This document shows, in pieces, positions 1 to 9,284 of a stretch of DNA of 64,000 nt. Location of the stretch: NCBI RefSeq assembly GCF_001598555.1, contig NZ_BCZE01000009.1:62001-126000 (forward strand), written 5' to 3'. Source of the DNA: Novosphingobium rosa NBRC 15208. Its GTDB lineage: Bacteria > Pseudomonadota > Alphaproteobacteria > Sphingomonadales > Sphingomonadaceae. The notes beneath the pieces are model-generated. The model saw nothing but the letters and a program-made list of their open reading frames with translations. It was not told the DNA's origin and did no database searches. The translations under genes were made by a program, and so were the position numbers. Every line of letters starts with the position of its first letter. Positions within the stretch are counted from its first letter, which is position 1.

Positions 1-1
1 G

Positions 2-445
2 ATCCGCCCGCCCGCGCCTCAGGTGGCTGCCTCTGGCGCTGCCGACACCTCGGGCATGCGCGATGCGGGAGCGGGCACGGGCGCTGGCGCAACCGGCGCC
101 GGCGGTGGCAATGGCGCCAGCGGAGCCGGGCAGGGCGGTGGCGGCGGATCGGCGCTGGTGCAGACCGCTGGCAACATCGATTCGGCGAAGGACTATCCGC
201 GCTCCGGGCGGGACGCGCGCATCGGCCATTCCGCGCTGATCGTCTTCACCGTGGGCGTGGATGGCCGCGCGCATGACTGCCATGTGCGCGAAAGCTCGGG
301 CGATGCCGACAGCGATGCTATCACCTGCAAGCTGGCGCAGGACCGCTTCCGCTTCCGCCCGGCCACCGACAGTTCGGGCCGCCCTGTCGAGCAATTGCAC
401 GGTTGGCGGCAAAGCTGGTTTTACGGGGCGGCTCCAAGACCTTGA
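2..445 (+). CDS. TonB-family protein, C-terminal part (5' end outside window)
   Basis: The reading frame is open to the left edge, so only the C-terminal ~147 residues are seen. A Gly/Ala-rich low-complexity linker is followed by a domain with the features of a TonB C-terminal domain: a PRSGRDARIGHSALIVFTV strand, then DGRAHDCHVRESSGD and a C-terminal RFRFRPA strand. Such domains reach across the periplasm and contact TonB-dependent outer-membrane receptors or act as TonB-like proteins. The N-terminal membrane anchor would lie upstream and cannot be checked. The C-terminal fold assignment is good; a true energy transducer role is inferred. Confidence 0.7.
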   Translation: MRPPAPQVAASGAADTSGMRDAGAGTGAGATGAGGGNGASGAGQGGGGGSALVQTAGNIDSAKDYPRSGRDARIGHSALIVFTVGVDGRAHDCHVRESSGDADSDAITCKLAQDRFRFRPATDSSGRPVEQLHGWRQSWFYGAAPRP

Positions 446-538
446 TCCCCCTTGACGCGGGCGTGGCAACCGCGAAGACTGCCCCATGCCGGTTGACGGA
501 CCGTTCCAACCGGCGCGCATAAGAATGGGAGCCTGATC

Positions 539-2467
539 GTGTCCACCACCTACCCCGTGCCCGCCGAATGGGCGGCGCGCGCCTTGATCTCGGCGGAAGC
601 CTATGCCGACAAATACCGCCAGTCGATCGAGGAGCCCGAGGCCTTCTGGCGGCAGGAAACCGCCCGGCTGGACTGGATCAGGCCCTGGACGCAGCTCAAC
701 ACCTCCAGCTTCGATGAGGCCGATTTTGGCATCGGCTGGTTCACCGACGGCACGCTGAACGTCTCGGCCAATTGCCTTGACCGGCATCTGGCCGAGCGCG
801 GCGAGCATACCGCCATCATCTGGGAAGGCGACGACGCCAGCCAGACCGTCCGCCTGACCTATCGCCAGTTGCATGCCGAGGTGTGCCGCTTCGCCAATGT
901 GCTCAAAAAGCTGGGCGCCAAGCGCGGCGACCGCGTCACCATCTATCTGCCGATGATCCCCGAGGCGGCCGTCGCCATGCTGGCCTGCACCCGCATCGGC
1001 GCGATCCATTCCATCGTCTTTGCCGGCTTCAGCCCGGATGCTCTGGCCGGGCGCATCCTCGATTGCGGCTCCACGCTGGTGATCACCGCCGATGGCGGCA
1101 ACCGTGGCGGCAAGCTGGTCCCCCTGAAGGCCAATGTCGACAAGGCGCTGGAGCAGTGCCCCGATGTGTCCGCCGTGCTGGTGGTCGACCACGCGCAGAA
1201 CCCGGTGGAGATCGTGGAAGGCCGCGATGTCTGGTGGCTGGACGAGCGCGACGGCGTGTCTGCCGATTGCCCGCCCGAAGAAATGGGCGCGGAAGACCCG
1301 CTGTTCATCCTCTACACCAGCGGCTCGACCGGCAAGCCCAAGGGGGTGATGCACACCACCGGCGGCTATCTGACATGGGCCGCCATGACCCATGAGTATG
1401 TGTTCGATACGCGCCCTGACGACATTTACTGGTGCGCCGCCGATGTGGGCTGGGTGACGGGGCATTCCTATCTCGTCTATGGCCCGCTGGCCAATGGCGT
1501 CACCACCGTGATGTTCGAGGGCGTGCCCAATTACCCCGATTTCAGCCGCTTCTGGCAGATCGTGGACCGCTATCAGGTCACCACCTTCTACGGCGCTCCC
1601 ACCGCCCTGCGCGCCTTGATGCGCGAGGGCGACGAATGGGTGAAGAAGACCAGCCGCTCCAGCCTGCGCCTGCTTGGCAGCGTGGGCGAGCCGATCAACC
1701 CCGAAGCCTGGGAATGGTACTATCACGTGGTGGGCGAGGGCCGCTGCCCCATCGTCGACACCTGGTGGCAGACCGAAACCGGCGGCCAGATGATCACCCC
1801 TCTGCCCGGCGCGACGCCGCTGAAGCCCGGCAGCGCCAGCTGGCCGATGTTCGGCGTGGTGCCCCAGATCGTGGACGCCGACGGCAAGGTGCTGGACGGC
1901 GCCACCGAGGGCAACCTTGTCCTCGCGCAAAGCTGGCCGGGCCAGATGCGCAGCGTCTGGGGCGACCACGAGCGCTTCTTCCAGACCTATTTCACCACCT
2001 ATCGCGGCAAGTACTTCACCGGCGACGGCTGCCGCCGCGACGAGGACGGCTACTATTGGATCACGGGCCGCGTGGATGACGTGATCAACGTCTCGGGCCA
2101 CCGCATGGGCACTGCCGAGGTGGAAAGCGCGCTGGTCGCCCACACCAAGGTGGCCGAAGCTGCCGTCGTGGGCATGCCGCATGAGATCAAGGGGCAGGGC
2201 ATCTATGCCTATGTCACTTTGAACGCGGGCGTTGAGGGCGATGAAGCCACCCGCAAGGCTTTGATCGCATGGGTGCGGCAGGAGATCGGGCCGATTGCCA
2301 CGCCCGATGTGATCCACTTCGCGCCGGGCCTGCCCAAGACGCGCTCGGGCAAGATCATGAGGCGGATTTTGCGCAAGATCGCCGAGGGGGATACGTCCTC
2401 TTTGGGCGATATTTCCACCCTTGCCGATCCGGGGGTGGTGGACCATCTGATCAAGACCAAGGCTTGA
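539..2467 (+). CDS. acs: Acetyl-CoA synthetase (AMP-forming)
   Basis: A 642-residue ANL-superfamily ligase that makes acetyl-CoA from acetate, ATP and CoA through acetyl-AMP in the cytoplasm. The P-loop-like A3 motif [11 protein letters not shown] lies near residue 258, and the WWQTETGG motif is clear. The C-terminal [11 protein letters not shown] carries the conserved lysine (about K605), which in this family is the acetylation-controlled catalytic lysine. Full length is normal for Acs. The start is GTG at 539 with GGGAG about 7 nt upstream. A propionyl-CoA synthetase cannot be fully excluded by eye, but length and motifs favour Acs. A repeat element begins 21 nt after the stop. Confidence 0.93.
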   Translation: MSTTYPVPAEWAARALISAEAYADKYRQSIEEPEAFWRQETARLDWIRPWTQLNTSSFDEADFGIGWFTDGTLNVSANCLDRHLAERGEHTAIIWEGDDASQTVRLTYRQLHAEVCRFANVLKKLGAKRGDRVTIYLPMIPEAAVAMLACTRIGAIHSIVFAGFSPDALAGRILDCGSTLVITADGGNRGGKLVPLKANVDKALEQCPDVSAVLVVDHAQNPVEIVEGRDVWWLDERDGVSADCPPEEMGAEDPLFILYTSGSTGKPKGVMHTTGGYLTWAAMTHEYVFDTRPDDIYWCAADVGWVTGHSYLVYGPLANGVTTVMFEGVPNYPDFSRFWQIVDRYQVTTFYGAPTALRALMREGDEWVKKTSRSSLRLLGSVGEPINPEAWEWYYHVVGEGRCPIVDTWWQTETGGQMITPLPGATPLKPGSASWPMFGVVPQIVDADGKVLDGATEGNLVLAQSWPGQMRSVWGDHERFFQTYFTTYRGKYFTGDGCRRDEDGYYWITGRVDDVINVSGHRMGTAEVESALVAHTKVAEAAVVGMPHEIKGQGIYAYVTLNAGVEGDEATRKALIAWVRQEIGPIATPDVIHFAPGLPKTRSGKIMRRILRKIAEGDTSSLGDISTLADPGVVDHLIKTKA

Positions 2468-2488
2468 AGGTTTAAAAAAAGTATAAGT

Positions 2489-2697
2489 GCGAGGGTGTTA
2501 CACCCTCGCGCTCCCATTAATGTCTACGTTGTGTTCAAGGTTCGGCCTTGGAGCAAGGTCGCCCGCCGCAGGCAGATACTGATTTGAAGCCTGCGGCGCT
2601 TTGGGTGGCGCAGGTGGAGAGGCGAGGCGCTTCAATTCGGCGCCGCTGCCCTGTCGTCGGAAGACGTTATGGGAGCGCGAGGGGGTAACCCACTCGC
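2489..2697 (-). repeat. Intergenic repeat element, copy 1 (inverted relative to the others)
   Basis: About 209 bp between the convergent acs and XpaC-like genes. Left end: hairpin arms GCGAGGGTG/CACCCTCGC (2489-2509), then GCTCCCATTAATGTCTACG, which is end type B. Right end: GCGAG.../...CTCGC hairpin (2677-2697) preceded by the complement of GCTCCCATAACGTCTTCC, end type A. The inner palindrome is CCGCAGGC/GCCTGCGG (about 2566-2598). The complement of this right end matches the left end of the copy at 21382 almost base for base, which defines the family. Here the B end follows the plus-strand gene, opposite to the other copies. Confidence 0.85.
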
Positions 2698-2705
2698 TTT
2701 TCTTT

Positions 2706-3443
2706 TTATCCCTTGGAAACCTCATCCCCACCGTACTTGTAATCCAGAAACCTTGTCTGGATGGCGAGATTGTCGATCGAACCCTCGGCCAACTGACGGG
2801 TAACGCTGTCGATCTCGGTGCTGATCCGCCCAAGGCTGGCGGCCAATTGCTCGTCAGGCGAGGCATCGCCCTGCTTCTGGCCCCGCAGTGGCTGAGGGAT
2901 CGCGGTGTAGGCATTCACCAGATCAGGCAGGTTCTGGCCGACCAAAGTGCGGACCTGCGCCACAGCGGGCGTGCTTTCGTCCAGTTTGTCGAGCTGCGTG
3001 CCCAGCAGATCCAGCTGCCCGCCAATCTGGCCGACCAAGTTCAGCGCTGGCGCGGGCAGGGCTGGGCGCTGGGCCTCCAGCCAGAGCTGCGTGTTGCCCA
3101 CCAGCGTCTTGGCCGGAGCCTTGCGCAGGTCTTCAAGCTTGGGGATTTTGACAGTCACCTGTCGCCCCAACGCCAGCACGGTCACGGCAATCAACGCCAG
3201 CACGACCACCACAAGAACGGTGCTGATGGCATGCAGGATAAACGACCCCATGCCGATCAGCGCCAGACCCGCGATCAACGCCACCATGATCTTGCGCAGC
3301 TGGCGCCACTGCGCCTCACGCCGGATTGCGGCCGATCGCTGGCCGATCGCTCCTTGCACGCGGCGGCCACCGGCGCGCTGCTGGTTCAACGTCGAACGCG
3401 CGGCGGCCAGAATCGCATCGGAATCGCGGGCTGAGTCCGCCAT
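2706..3443 (-). CDS. XpaC-like membrane protein paired with TelA
   Basis: 245 residues. The N-terminal third is basic and alanine-rich. Two adjacent hydrophobic segments follow at about residues 50-90 (IMVALIAGLALIGMG, then ISTVLVVVVLALIAVTVLAL), and then a long amphipathic helical region. Its stop-to-start gap to the telA start-side partner is only 3 nt, so the two are co-transcribed (telA upstream). Proteins of this shape next to TelA are usually assigned to the XpaC/5-bromo-4-chloroindolyl phosphate hydrolysis family. I infer this mainly from the pairing, as no catalytic motif is visible. GGAAGG lies 7 nt before the ATG. Confidence 0.6.
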   Translation of the reverse strand: MADSARDSDAILAAARSTLNQQRAGGRRVQGAIGQRSAAIRREAQWRQLRKIMVALIAGLALIGMGSFILHAISTVLVVVVLALIAVTVLALGRQVTVKIPKLEDLRKAPAKTLVGNTQLWLEAQRPALPAPALNLVGQIGGQLDLLGTQLDKLDESTPAVAQVRTLVGQNLPDLVNAYTAIPQPLRGQKQGDASPDEQLAASLGRISTEIDSVTRQLAEGSIDNLAIQTRFLDYKYGGDEVSKG

Positions 3444-3446
3444 GGG

Positions 3447-4652
3447 TCAGCCTTCCAGCGAGAGCAGGTTGGGCGTGTCATGCGCCACCTGCGCCTGGGC
3501 GGTGCCTTGCGCGCGGGCGATATAGGCGCGCGATTTCTCCACCTCGCCCGAGAGGGTGTTGACCGTCTGCTTCATCGAATCGAGCGCCTTCAGCTTGAAG
3601 GTGTCGATCGTGTCCATCGTGTCATAGATGTTCTGGAAGGCGCGCTGCAGCGTTTCCACGGGGATGGTGCTGCTGGCGGCCTGCTCGTGGATCTTGCTGG
3701 TCTGGTCCTTCAGCAGGGCGCTGGTCGAATCGATGATGTTGGCCGTGGTGGTGTTGAGCGCGGTGATCTGCCCCAGCACCAGCCGCTGGTTGGTCATGGC
3801 CTGCGCCACGGTCACGGCGGTACGCAGCGCGCCCACGGTGGTGGTGCTGGCGCGCTCGACACCCTTGATCAGCTCGACATTGTTCTTCTTGACCAGATCG
3901 AGCGCCAGATAGCCCTGCACCGTCACTGCCATTTGCGTCAGCAAATCCTGCGTGCGCTGGCGGGTGTAGAACAGCGCCGATTCGCGCAGCGCCTTGGCCT
4001 TGGCGGGATCGGTGGCGTCGAGGTCGTTGGCCTTGTCCTCGATCTTCTCGTCCAGCTTCTTGGAGATGTGGATCATCTGTTCGAGGCTGCCCATCGCCTC
4101 CCACAGCTTGCCGCGCTCCACATCGATGGCGGCATTGTCCATCAGCAGCTCGTCCTTGCCGCTGGCAAGCTTGTCCAGCACGGCCTTGATATGGCCCTGG
4201 GCTGAAACATAGCCGTCGAAATATTTCTTCACGCTGTTGCCGAAGGGGATGATCCCCAGCAGCTTGCGCGGCTTGCCCATAAGGCCCGACTTGCCCGGAT
4301 CGAGATCCTCGACCGTCTTGCGCAGCGCCAGCAGATTGGCGCCCACGCCGCTGTCCTTGTCCATGGCGCGCACGGGCCGGTCGAGGAAGCGGTTGGAAAG
4401 CCCTGCCGCCGCCGCGATTTCCTTGCGGCCCATGGAGGTGAGCTGATCGACACGCTTGCCGAATTCCGGGCTGGCCGAATCCTGCGCCACCAGATCGGCG
4501 ACAAAGGCATCCACCTTCTGGTCCAGCTTGCTGGTCTGCTCGCTCGACAGCGGCACAAGCCCGGCGGCCTGAGCGGGCGCCACCACCGGCACCGGATCGG
4601 GCGGGGTCAGCGTGATGGCGGGGGCATCGAGTTGCGTGGGCGTGGAGGCCAT
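3447..4652 (-). CDS. TelA family toxic-anion-resistance protein
   Basis: About 401 residues, almost entirely alpha-helical and charged after a Pro-rich N-terminal 30 residues. It resembles TelA/KlaA-type proteins (tellurite and toxic anion resistance family) in length, helical pattern and pairing with an XpaC-like gene. There is no signal peptide or transmembrane segment, so a cytoplasmic or membrane-peripheral location is likely. I take ATG 4652 as start, with CAGG 5 nt upstream, rather than the GTG at 4658. Family membership is fairly clear; the biochemical role of TelA proteins is not settled and tellurite resistance should not be assumed here. Confidence 0.8.
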   Translation of the reverse strand: MASTPTQLDAPAITLTPPDPVPVVAPAQAAGLVPLSSEQTSKLDQKVDAFVADLVAQDSASPEFGKRVDQLTSMGRKEIAAAAGLSNRFLDRPVRAMDKDSGVGANLLALRKTVEDLDPGKSGLMGKPRKLLGIIPFGNSVKKYFDGYVSAQGHIKAVLDKLASGKDELLMDNAAIDVERGKLWEAMGSLEQMIHISKKLDEKIEDKANDLDATDPAKAKALRESALFYTRQRTQDLLTQMAVTVQGYLALDLVKKNNVELIKGVERASTTTVGALRTAVTVAQAMTNQRLVLGQITALNTTTANIIDSTSALLKDQTSKIHEQAASSTIPVETLQRAFQNIYDTMDTIDTFKLKALDSMKQTVNTLSGEVEKSRAYIARAQGTAQAQVAHDTPNLLSLEG

Positions 4653-4733
4653 GGGCACCTGCTTTTCGTCAACGACATGAATGGCCTTATGATGTGGGGC
4701 ATCACGCCGTTGACTGCAAGCTGTATTGCAAGA

Positions 4734-5909
4734 CTAAGGCGCTTGACGGAAGGTAGGGCGGCTCCGCGTTGCGATCCGTCCCTGCCTCTCGACAGGCTGC
4801 GTGGCGGCATGATCGCCCAGCGCCAGCAGATTGCTCTGAGCCCGTCGCGCGATCCGCAGCATGGCTTTTTTCCGGGCCTTGCGGTCGAAATTCACGGCTG
4901 CTGCCACGGTTCTGCCGATCAGGTCGGCATCGGGCGGCCCGCTGATCCGGATCGAGGGAATGGCAAAATCGCGGCACAATGCGCGCATCTTGTCCGATCC
5001 ATCATCCACCACCAGCAAGGCTCCGCCAGACAGTAGGGTGAAGATGCTGGCATGGAGCCGGTTGGTGACGGTCAGCACCGCCTCGCGATAGGCTTCGCAC
5101 AGGGTTGCAAGCTGTCCGTCATCCAGCTTCCGGGCATCATTGAGGTCGTAATAGGCGATCAGCCAGTCGGCGGCTCCCCCATCGACTTCTGGCCTTGGAT
5201 CATGACAAGCCAGCACCAGCGGAGCCTTGGGCATCTGTTGCCTGACGCAGGCCAGCAGGGTGGGAAAACCCTCGCCATCGATCGAGCGGCCCTCGCTGCC
5301 CTCGATGCACGGAGCGATCAGCACGCTGGTGCGCTCGCTTTCTTCTGCCGTGAGATCGTGATGCAGAGCGCCTGCCAGAAAGGCCATATCGGCGCTTTGC
5401 ACTACGGCGCGGGCGGGAAACAGGCGTCTTGCATGATCGAGAGAGAGGGGATCACGCACCGCGATCCGCTCGCCGGGGCGGAACACCAACCGCCAGAGAA
5501 AGCGCGTTCGCCATCCGCGCACCGGCCCCACGCCCATGCCCCAGCCCGAAACCCTGCCGCCGCCGAGCCGCACCAGCGTCAGGGCCCAGATCATGGCGAT
5601 CAGGCTGGCAAGCGAGACATTACTGCGCACGATTTGTCCGCCACCGATCACGGCATCGCAGCGCGACGCCAGCCGCAGCAGCGCCGCTGGAGCGCGGCCC
5701 GAGACAATCGAAGCCCCCAGCGCCTCCACCTGCCGGGCAATGATGGGCGGCGGGGGCGCCCATTGGCGGACATAGACCTGCCGCCCCTGATTGCGCCCCG
5801 CCGCCACGCTTTGGGCCAGCAGGGCCAGATCGCCCAGATTGACCAGCGTATCGCAAAAGATCAGCAGAGGGCGTTTGCTCAAGGCCGCTTCCTTTATGGC
5901 GGGAACCAT
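4734..5909 (-). CDS. Polysaccharide pyruvyl transferase family protein
   Basis: About 391 residues. Near the N-terminus are LLIFCDTLVNLGDLALL (the family's typical N-G-D nucleotide-binding start) and a later DAVIGGGQIVRSN loop. The C-terminal half contains VTNRLHASIFTLLSGGALLVVDDGSDK, which matches the R-x-H region of CsaB-type pyruvyl transferases. Members transfer pyruvate from phosphoenolpyruvate to sugar residues of exopolysaccharide or cell-wall polymers. The acceptor here is unknown. ATG 5909 is the first ATG; TTG 5918 is possible. No other glycan genes flank it apart from the FAAL gene upstream on the same strand. Confidence 0.8.
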   Translation of the reverse strand: MVPAIKEAALSKRPLLIFCDTLVNLGDLALLAQSVAAGRNQGRQVYVRQWAPPPPIIARQVEALGASIVSGRAPAALLRLASRCDAVIGGGQIVRSNVSLASLIAMIWALTLVRLGGGRVSGWGMGVGPVRGWRTRFLWRLVFRPGERIAVRDPLSLDHARRLFPARAVVQSADMAFLAGALHHDLTAEESERTSVLIAPCIEGSEGRSIDGEGFPTLLACVRQQMPKAPLVLACHDPRPEVDGGAADWLIAYYDLNDARKLDDGQLATLCEAYREAVLTVTNRLHASIFTLLSGGALLVVDDGSDKMRALCRDFAIPSIRISGPPDADLIGRTVAAAVNFDRKARKKAMLRIARRAQSNLLALGDHAATQPVERQGRIATRSRPTFRQAP

Positions 5910-6050
5910 CGGCGCCAACCATGCGCAGCGGAACCTTGATCGCCAAGGCGGCGAAGCAACCGTTACGAAGGCAAATCAGGGCCCAAGAGTCGCCACGCCG
6001 TAAATCCGGGCCTCAGCCCCTCCATTCCGGATGCACCCAATCAGGACAGC

Positions 6051-6085
6051 AAAACGGCCCGGTGCGTTTCTCGCACCGGGCCGTT
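6051..6085 (-). terminator. Intrinsic terminator after the FAAL gene
   Basis: A 14-bp perfect stem (AACGGCCCGGTGCG with its complement) around a 5-nt loop, followed on the minus strand by TTTT. It lies 29 nt past the stop of the acyl-AMP ligase gene and separates it from the downstream pyruvyl transferase gene, so those two are probably separate transcripts. Confidence 0.85.
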
Positions 6086-6113
6086 CCACGAGCCAGTCCT
6101 CAGCGGGGCGCGA

Positions 6114-7898
6114 TCATGCCGCCAGCTGCAACGGCTCGATCTCGCCCGAAAGGTAGAGCTTCTTGGCCTTGGCGCGGCTCAGCTTGCCCGAAGAGGTGCG
6201 CGGCAGGGTGCGCGGCGGCACCAACTCGACCACCGCCGGGTGGCCCAGAATGGCGCGGACCTTTTCGGCCACGGCATTCTTCAGCTTCAGGCGCTCATCG
6301 GGGTCGGAGACGCGGCAGTGCACCAGCACGGCGGCGGTTTCCTCGCCGGTTTCGGTTTCCAGGCTGAAGGCGGCGATGTCGCCCTGATGGAAGCCGGGCA
6401 GCTGCTCCACGGCCCATTCGATGTCCTGCGGCCAGTGGTTCTTGCCGTTGATGATGATCATGTCCTTGGCGCGGCCCACGATGAACAGATAGCCGTCCAC
6501 GCTGTAGCCCATGTCGCCGGTGTCCAGCCAGCCATCGACCATGCAGGCCGCCGTGGCTTCGGGATCGCGGAAATAGGAGTGCATCACGCTGGGGCCCTTG
6601 CACCACACCTTGCCGATGTGATGGTCGGCCTGGATGCGGCCGGCGCCGTCGCGGATCTCCACGAGCATGTCCTTCACCGGCTTGCCGCAATTGACGATGG
6701 CGCGGTAGCGGGCAGGACGCGAGAGATCGCGCGGCGTGCCCGACAGGCGCTCTTCCTCGACCAGCTCGACACGGATGCCTTCGCCCGGCGGCATGATGGT
6801 GACCGAGAGCGTGGCCTCGGCCAGACCATAGGAGGGCAGGAAGGCATTGGCGTGGAAACCGGCGGGCGCAAAGGCGTTGACGAAGCCTTGCATCACGTCC
6901 GGGCGGATCATGTCGGCGCCATTGCCGGCCAGACGCCAGCGATGGAGGTCGAAACGCTCGTCCACATGGCTCTGGCTGGAGATGCGGCGGGCGCAGATGT
7001 CATAGCCGAAGGTGGGCGAATAGCTGATCGAGGTGCCGGGGTTGCGGCTGATCATGTCAAGCCACGCCAGCGGGCGGCGGGCGAAATCCTCGGTGCGCAG
7101 ATAGTCGGTGGAGACCTGATTGGCGATCACCGAGAGGAAGCAGCCGACCAGACCCATATCGTGATACCAGGGCAGCCAGCTGATGCAGCGGTCGCTCTCG
7201 ATCAGATGCATCGCCTCGCCATGGCCCGCCAGATTGTTGAGCAGCGAGGCATGGGTGACGGCAACGCCATGGGGAAAGCGCGTCGAGCCGCTGGAATATT
7301 GCAGGTAACAGATGTCCTCGCCCGAAACCTCGGGCAGGGCGGTCTGCGCCGGGGTTTCGGCGTAAAGCACATCCCAGCCTTCGCCCTTGCAGGCGGCGCC
7401 ATTGGCTTCGTTATGGGCCGCCGTGGCGGCATCGCCCATCGCCGCGATCTCTGGCGGATAGAAGAACAGCGACGGGTCCGAGCTGCGCAGCTGCACCGCC
7501 AGCTGGTCGATGTAATTGTCCTTGCCGCCAAAGCTGGTGGGCAGGGGCAGCGGCACCGGCCAGGCGCCGGCATAGACCGTGCCGCAGAACAGCGCCGCGA
7601 ATTGCGCGCCGGTCTCGGCCACCAGGGCGATGCGGTCGCCCTTCTTCACGCCGCGCGCGATCAGGCGATAGGCGACATCCAGCGCATCCTGACGCAGCTC
7701 GCTGAAGGGATAGGGGCGCGTGAGGTTGCCGCGCGGATCGTGGAAGTTCAACCCACGCGTGCCCGTGGCCGCGTAATCGAGCGCCTCGCCAAACGTGCCG
7801 AAATCGGAGAGGCGGCGCGGCAGGGCGCAGCCATTGGGGGTGGCCTGAAGGGTGTCACTACGATCAAGCACGTCTTGCGTCATGGGTCTCGGGTCCAT
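6114..7898 (-). CDS. Fatty acyl-AMP ligase (FAAL)
   Basis: About 594 residues of an ANL-superfamily adenylating enzyme. The ATP-binding motif is YSSGSTRFPHGVAVTH, a FAAL-type version in which the usual TGxPKG is altered. The core also has WLPWYHDMGLVG, PSYGLAEATL, GDMGYSVDGYLFIVGR and KDMIIINGKNHWPQDIE, all of FAAL type. FAALs form acyl-adenylates and hand the acyl group to an acyl carrier protein rather than CoA. No PKS, NRPS or ACP gene lies alongside, so the partner is elsewhere. AGGAGG 10 nt before ATG 7898 fixes this start over the in-frame ATG at 8000. Confidence 0.88.
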   Translation of the reverse strand: MDPRPMTQDVLDRSDTLQATPNGCALPRRLSDFGTFGEALDYAATGTRGLNFHDPRGNLTRPYPFSELRQDALDVAYRLIARGVKKGDRIALVAETGAQFAALFCGTVYAGAWPVPLPLPTSFGGKDNYIDQLAVQLRSSDPSLFFYPPEIAAMGDAATAAHNEANGAACKGEGWDVLYAETPAQTALPEVSGEDICYLQYSSGSTRFPHGVAVTHASLLNNLAGHGEAMHLIESDRCISWLPWYHDMGLVGCFLSVIANQVSTDYLRTEDFARRPLAWLDMISRNPGTSISYSPTFGYDICARRISSQSHVDERFDLHRWRLAGNGADMIRPDVMQGFVNAFAPAGFHANAFLPSYGLAEATLSVTIMPPGEGIRVELVEEERLSGTPRDLSRPARYRAIVNCGKPVKDMLVEIRDGAGRIQADHHIGKVWCKGPSVMHSYFRDPEATAACMVDGWLDTGDMGYSVDGYLFIVGRAKDMIIINGKNHWPQDIEWAVEQLPGFHQGDIAAFSLETETGEETAAVLVHCRVSDPDERLKLKNAVAEKVRAILGHPAVVELVPPRTLPRTSSGKLSRAKAKKLYLSGEIEPLQLAA

Positions 7899-8097
7899 CG
7901 GTCTCGGCCCTCCTCTCGCATCCTCCGGCGGGGCGCTGGGGGCAGCGTCCCTTGAATTTACCGGCTGATTCGGCCGCGAGAGACGGAAGGCCGGTGTCAA
8001 AAACTGTCTGTTGCCATCCGGTGAAGGCGGCTTCAGCCTCCCCCTTGAGGGGCGACTGTGGCACGATTATGGCCAAGCGCAGGTGAATGAGGCAGTT

Positions 8098-8718
8098 ATG
8101 GACAGCGGTGAGGATTTACCATCACGCCACAGGCAGGGCCGGGAGCGCAAGGCGCCGCGCCCTCTCACGGCCACGAAGCTGGAGGAGATGGCGCTGGCCT
8201 ATGTGGCGCGTTTCGCCACCAGCGCGGGCAAATTGGAGGCCTATCTGGCCCGCAAGCTGCAGGAGCGCGGCTGGGATGGCGAGGGTGACGGGCGCGCGGC
8301 CATCGCCGCCGTAATCGCCCGTTTCGCCGACCTTGGTTACGTCGACGATGCGGGTTTTGCCCGAATGCGCTCCACCAGCCTGCTGCGCCGGGGCTATGGG
8401 GCAAGGCGCATCGCTCAGGATTTGAATGCGGCGGGCATTGGCGAGGCGATCCGCTCCGATTGCACCCCCGACGAAAGTGCGGCGCGGCGCGCGGTGCTGG
8501 CTCTGGCGCGGCGCAAGGGGCTGGGGCCCTACACACGGGGGCTGGGGGAGGGGGAAAGGCTTGATCCGGCGCTGCGCGAAAAGCAGATGGCCAGCCTGCT
8601 GCGCGCCGGGCATGCGATGGGCGTGGCGCGTGCCCTGCTGGCGCAAACCTCTCCCGACGAGGCGGAAGAATGGGCGGCAGAAGCCGGAGAGGCACCCTCT
8701 CAAGGTTTTTGGGATTGA
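8098..8718 (+). CDS. recX: Regulatory protein RecX
   Basis: About 206 residues. It shows the three-helix repeats of RecX: KLEAYLARKLQERGWDG, then RFADLGYVDDAGFARMRSTSLLRRGYGARRIAQDLNAAGI in pieces, and a C-terminal repeat. RecX binds RecA filaments and modulates recombination and SOS induction. There is no recA beside it, which is common outside the enterobacteria. GAGG 5 nt before ATG 8098 supports this start; an upstream in-frame ATG (8011) would add 29 residues unlike the family. It is divergent from the FAAL gene. Confidence 0.85.
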   Translation: MDSGEDLPSRHRQGRERKAPRPLTATKLEEMALAYVARFATSAGKLEAYLARKLQERGWDGEGDGRAAIAAVIARFADLGYVDDAGFARMRSTSLLRRGYGARRIAQDLNAAGIGEAIRSDCTPDESAARRAVLALARRKGLGPYTRGLGEGERLDPALREKQMASLLRAGHAMGVARALLAQTSPDEAEEWAAEAGEAPSQGFWD

Positions 8719-8851
8719 TCCTGCTCTTTTTGACGCCTCTTTCGCCTTATCGCCTATTGCCCTTGCCCCCTTTCCTCCGCTAGGCGGCGGGGGTAATGCT
8801 TGGCGTTCCATAGCGCCCAAGCCCTGTCTTCGTTTTTGAAGGATGTGTCCG

Positions 8852-9256
8852 ATGCTCTTCACCTGGTGGAACGGTTCGACGTTCGGAACCTGGCTCAACA
8901 ACAAGCGGCACGGTGAGCATGTCGGCACCGACTTTCAGGGCAACAAGTATTACCGCAGCACCAAGAAGATTCCCGCTGGCGCCAACAGCCCGTTTGCCGG
9001 GCGTGAGCGCCGCTGGGTGATCTACAACGGCAGCAATGATTCCAGCCGCGTGCCCGCCGAATGGCACGGCTGGCTGCACAATTCCTATGATGGCGTGCCC
9101 GAGAGCCATCTGCCCCCGCCGCGCATCTGGGAGGTGGAATACACCCCCAACGCCACCGGCACCGCCAAGGCGCATCACCCTGCCGGTTCGCTGGCTGCTG
9201 GCGGTCATCGTCCTGCTTCGACGGGCGATTACGAAGCCTGGTCGCCGGACGCCTGA
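8852..9256 (+). CDS. NDUFA12-family protein (complex I accessory subunit homologue)
   Basis: About 134 residues. It shows the small-family hallmarks TWWNGSTFGTWLNNKRHGE, GTDFQGNKYYRS, RRWVIYNGSND and VPAEWHGWLH. In mitochondria NDUFA12 is an accessory subunit of complex I, and alphaproteobacterial complex I carries the homologue, so a membrane-arm/hydrophilic-arm accessory role is the expected function. GAAGG (8838-8842) is 9 nt before ATG 8852 and touches the alternative ATG at 8843, which decides the start. The DUF2155 gene follows 28 nt downstream, the usual alphaproteobacterial order. Confidence 0.88.
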   Translation: MLFTWWNGSTFGTWLNNKRHGEHVGTDFQGNKYYRSTKKIPAGANSPFAGRERRWVIYNGSNDSSRVPAEWHGWLHNSYDGVPESHLPPPRIWEVEYTPNATGTAKAHHPAGSLAAGGHRPASTGDYEAWSPDA

Positions 9257-9284
9257 GCCCAAGCTGAGCCCGGCGCCCTCACGC

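Noticed and set aside
2498..2914. Open frames across the repeat elements
   Set aside because: They run through hairpins and into neighbouring genes in other frames, have no ribosome binding site and no conserved motif.
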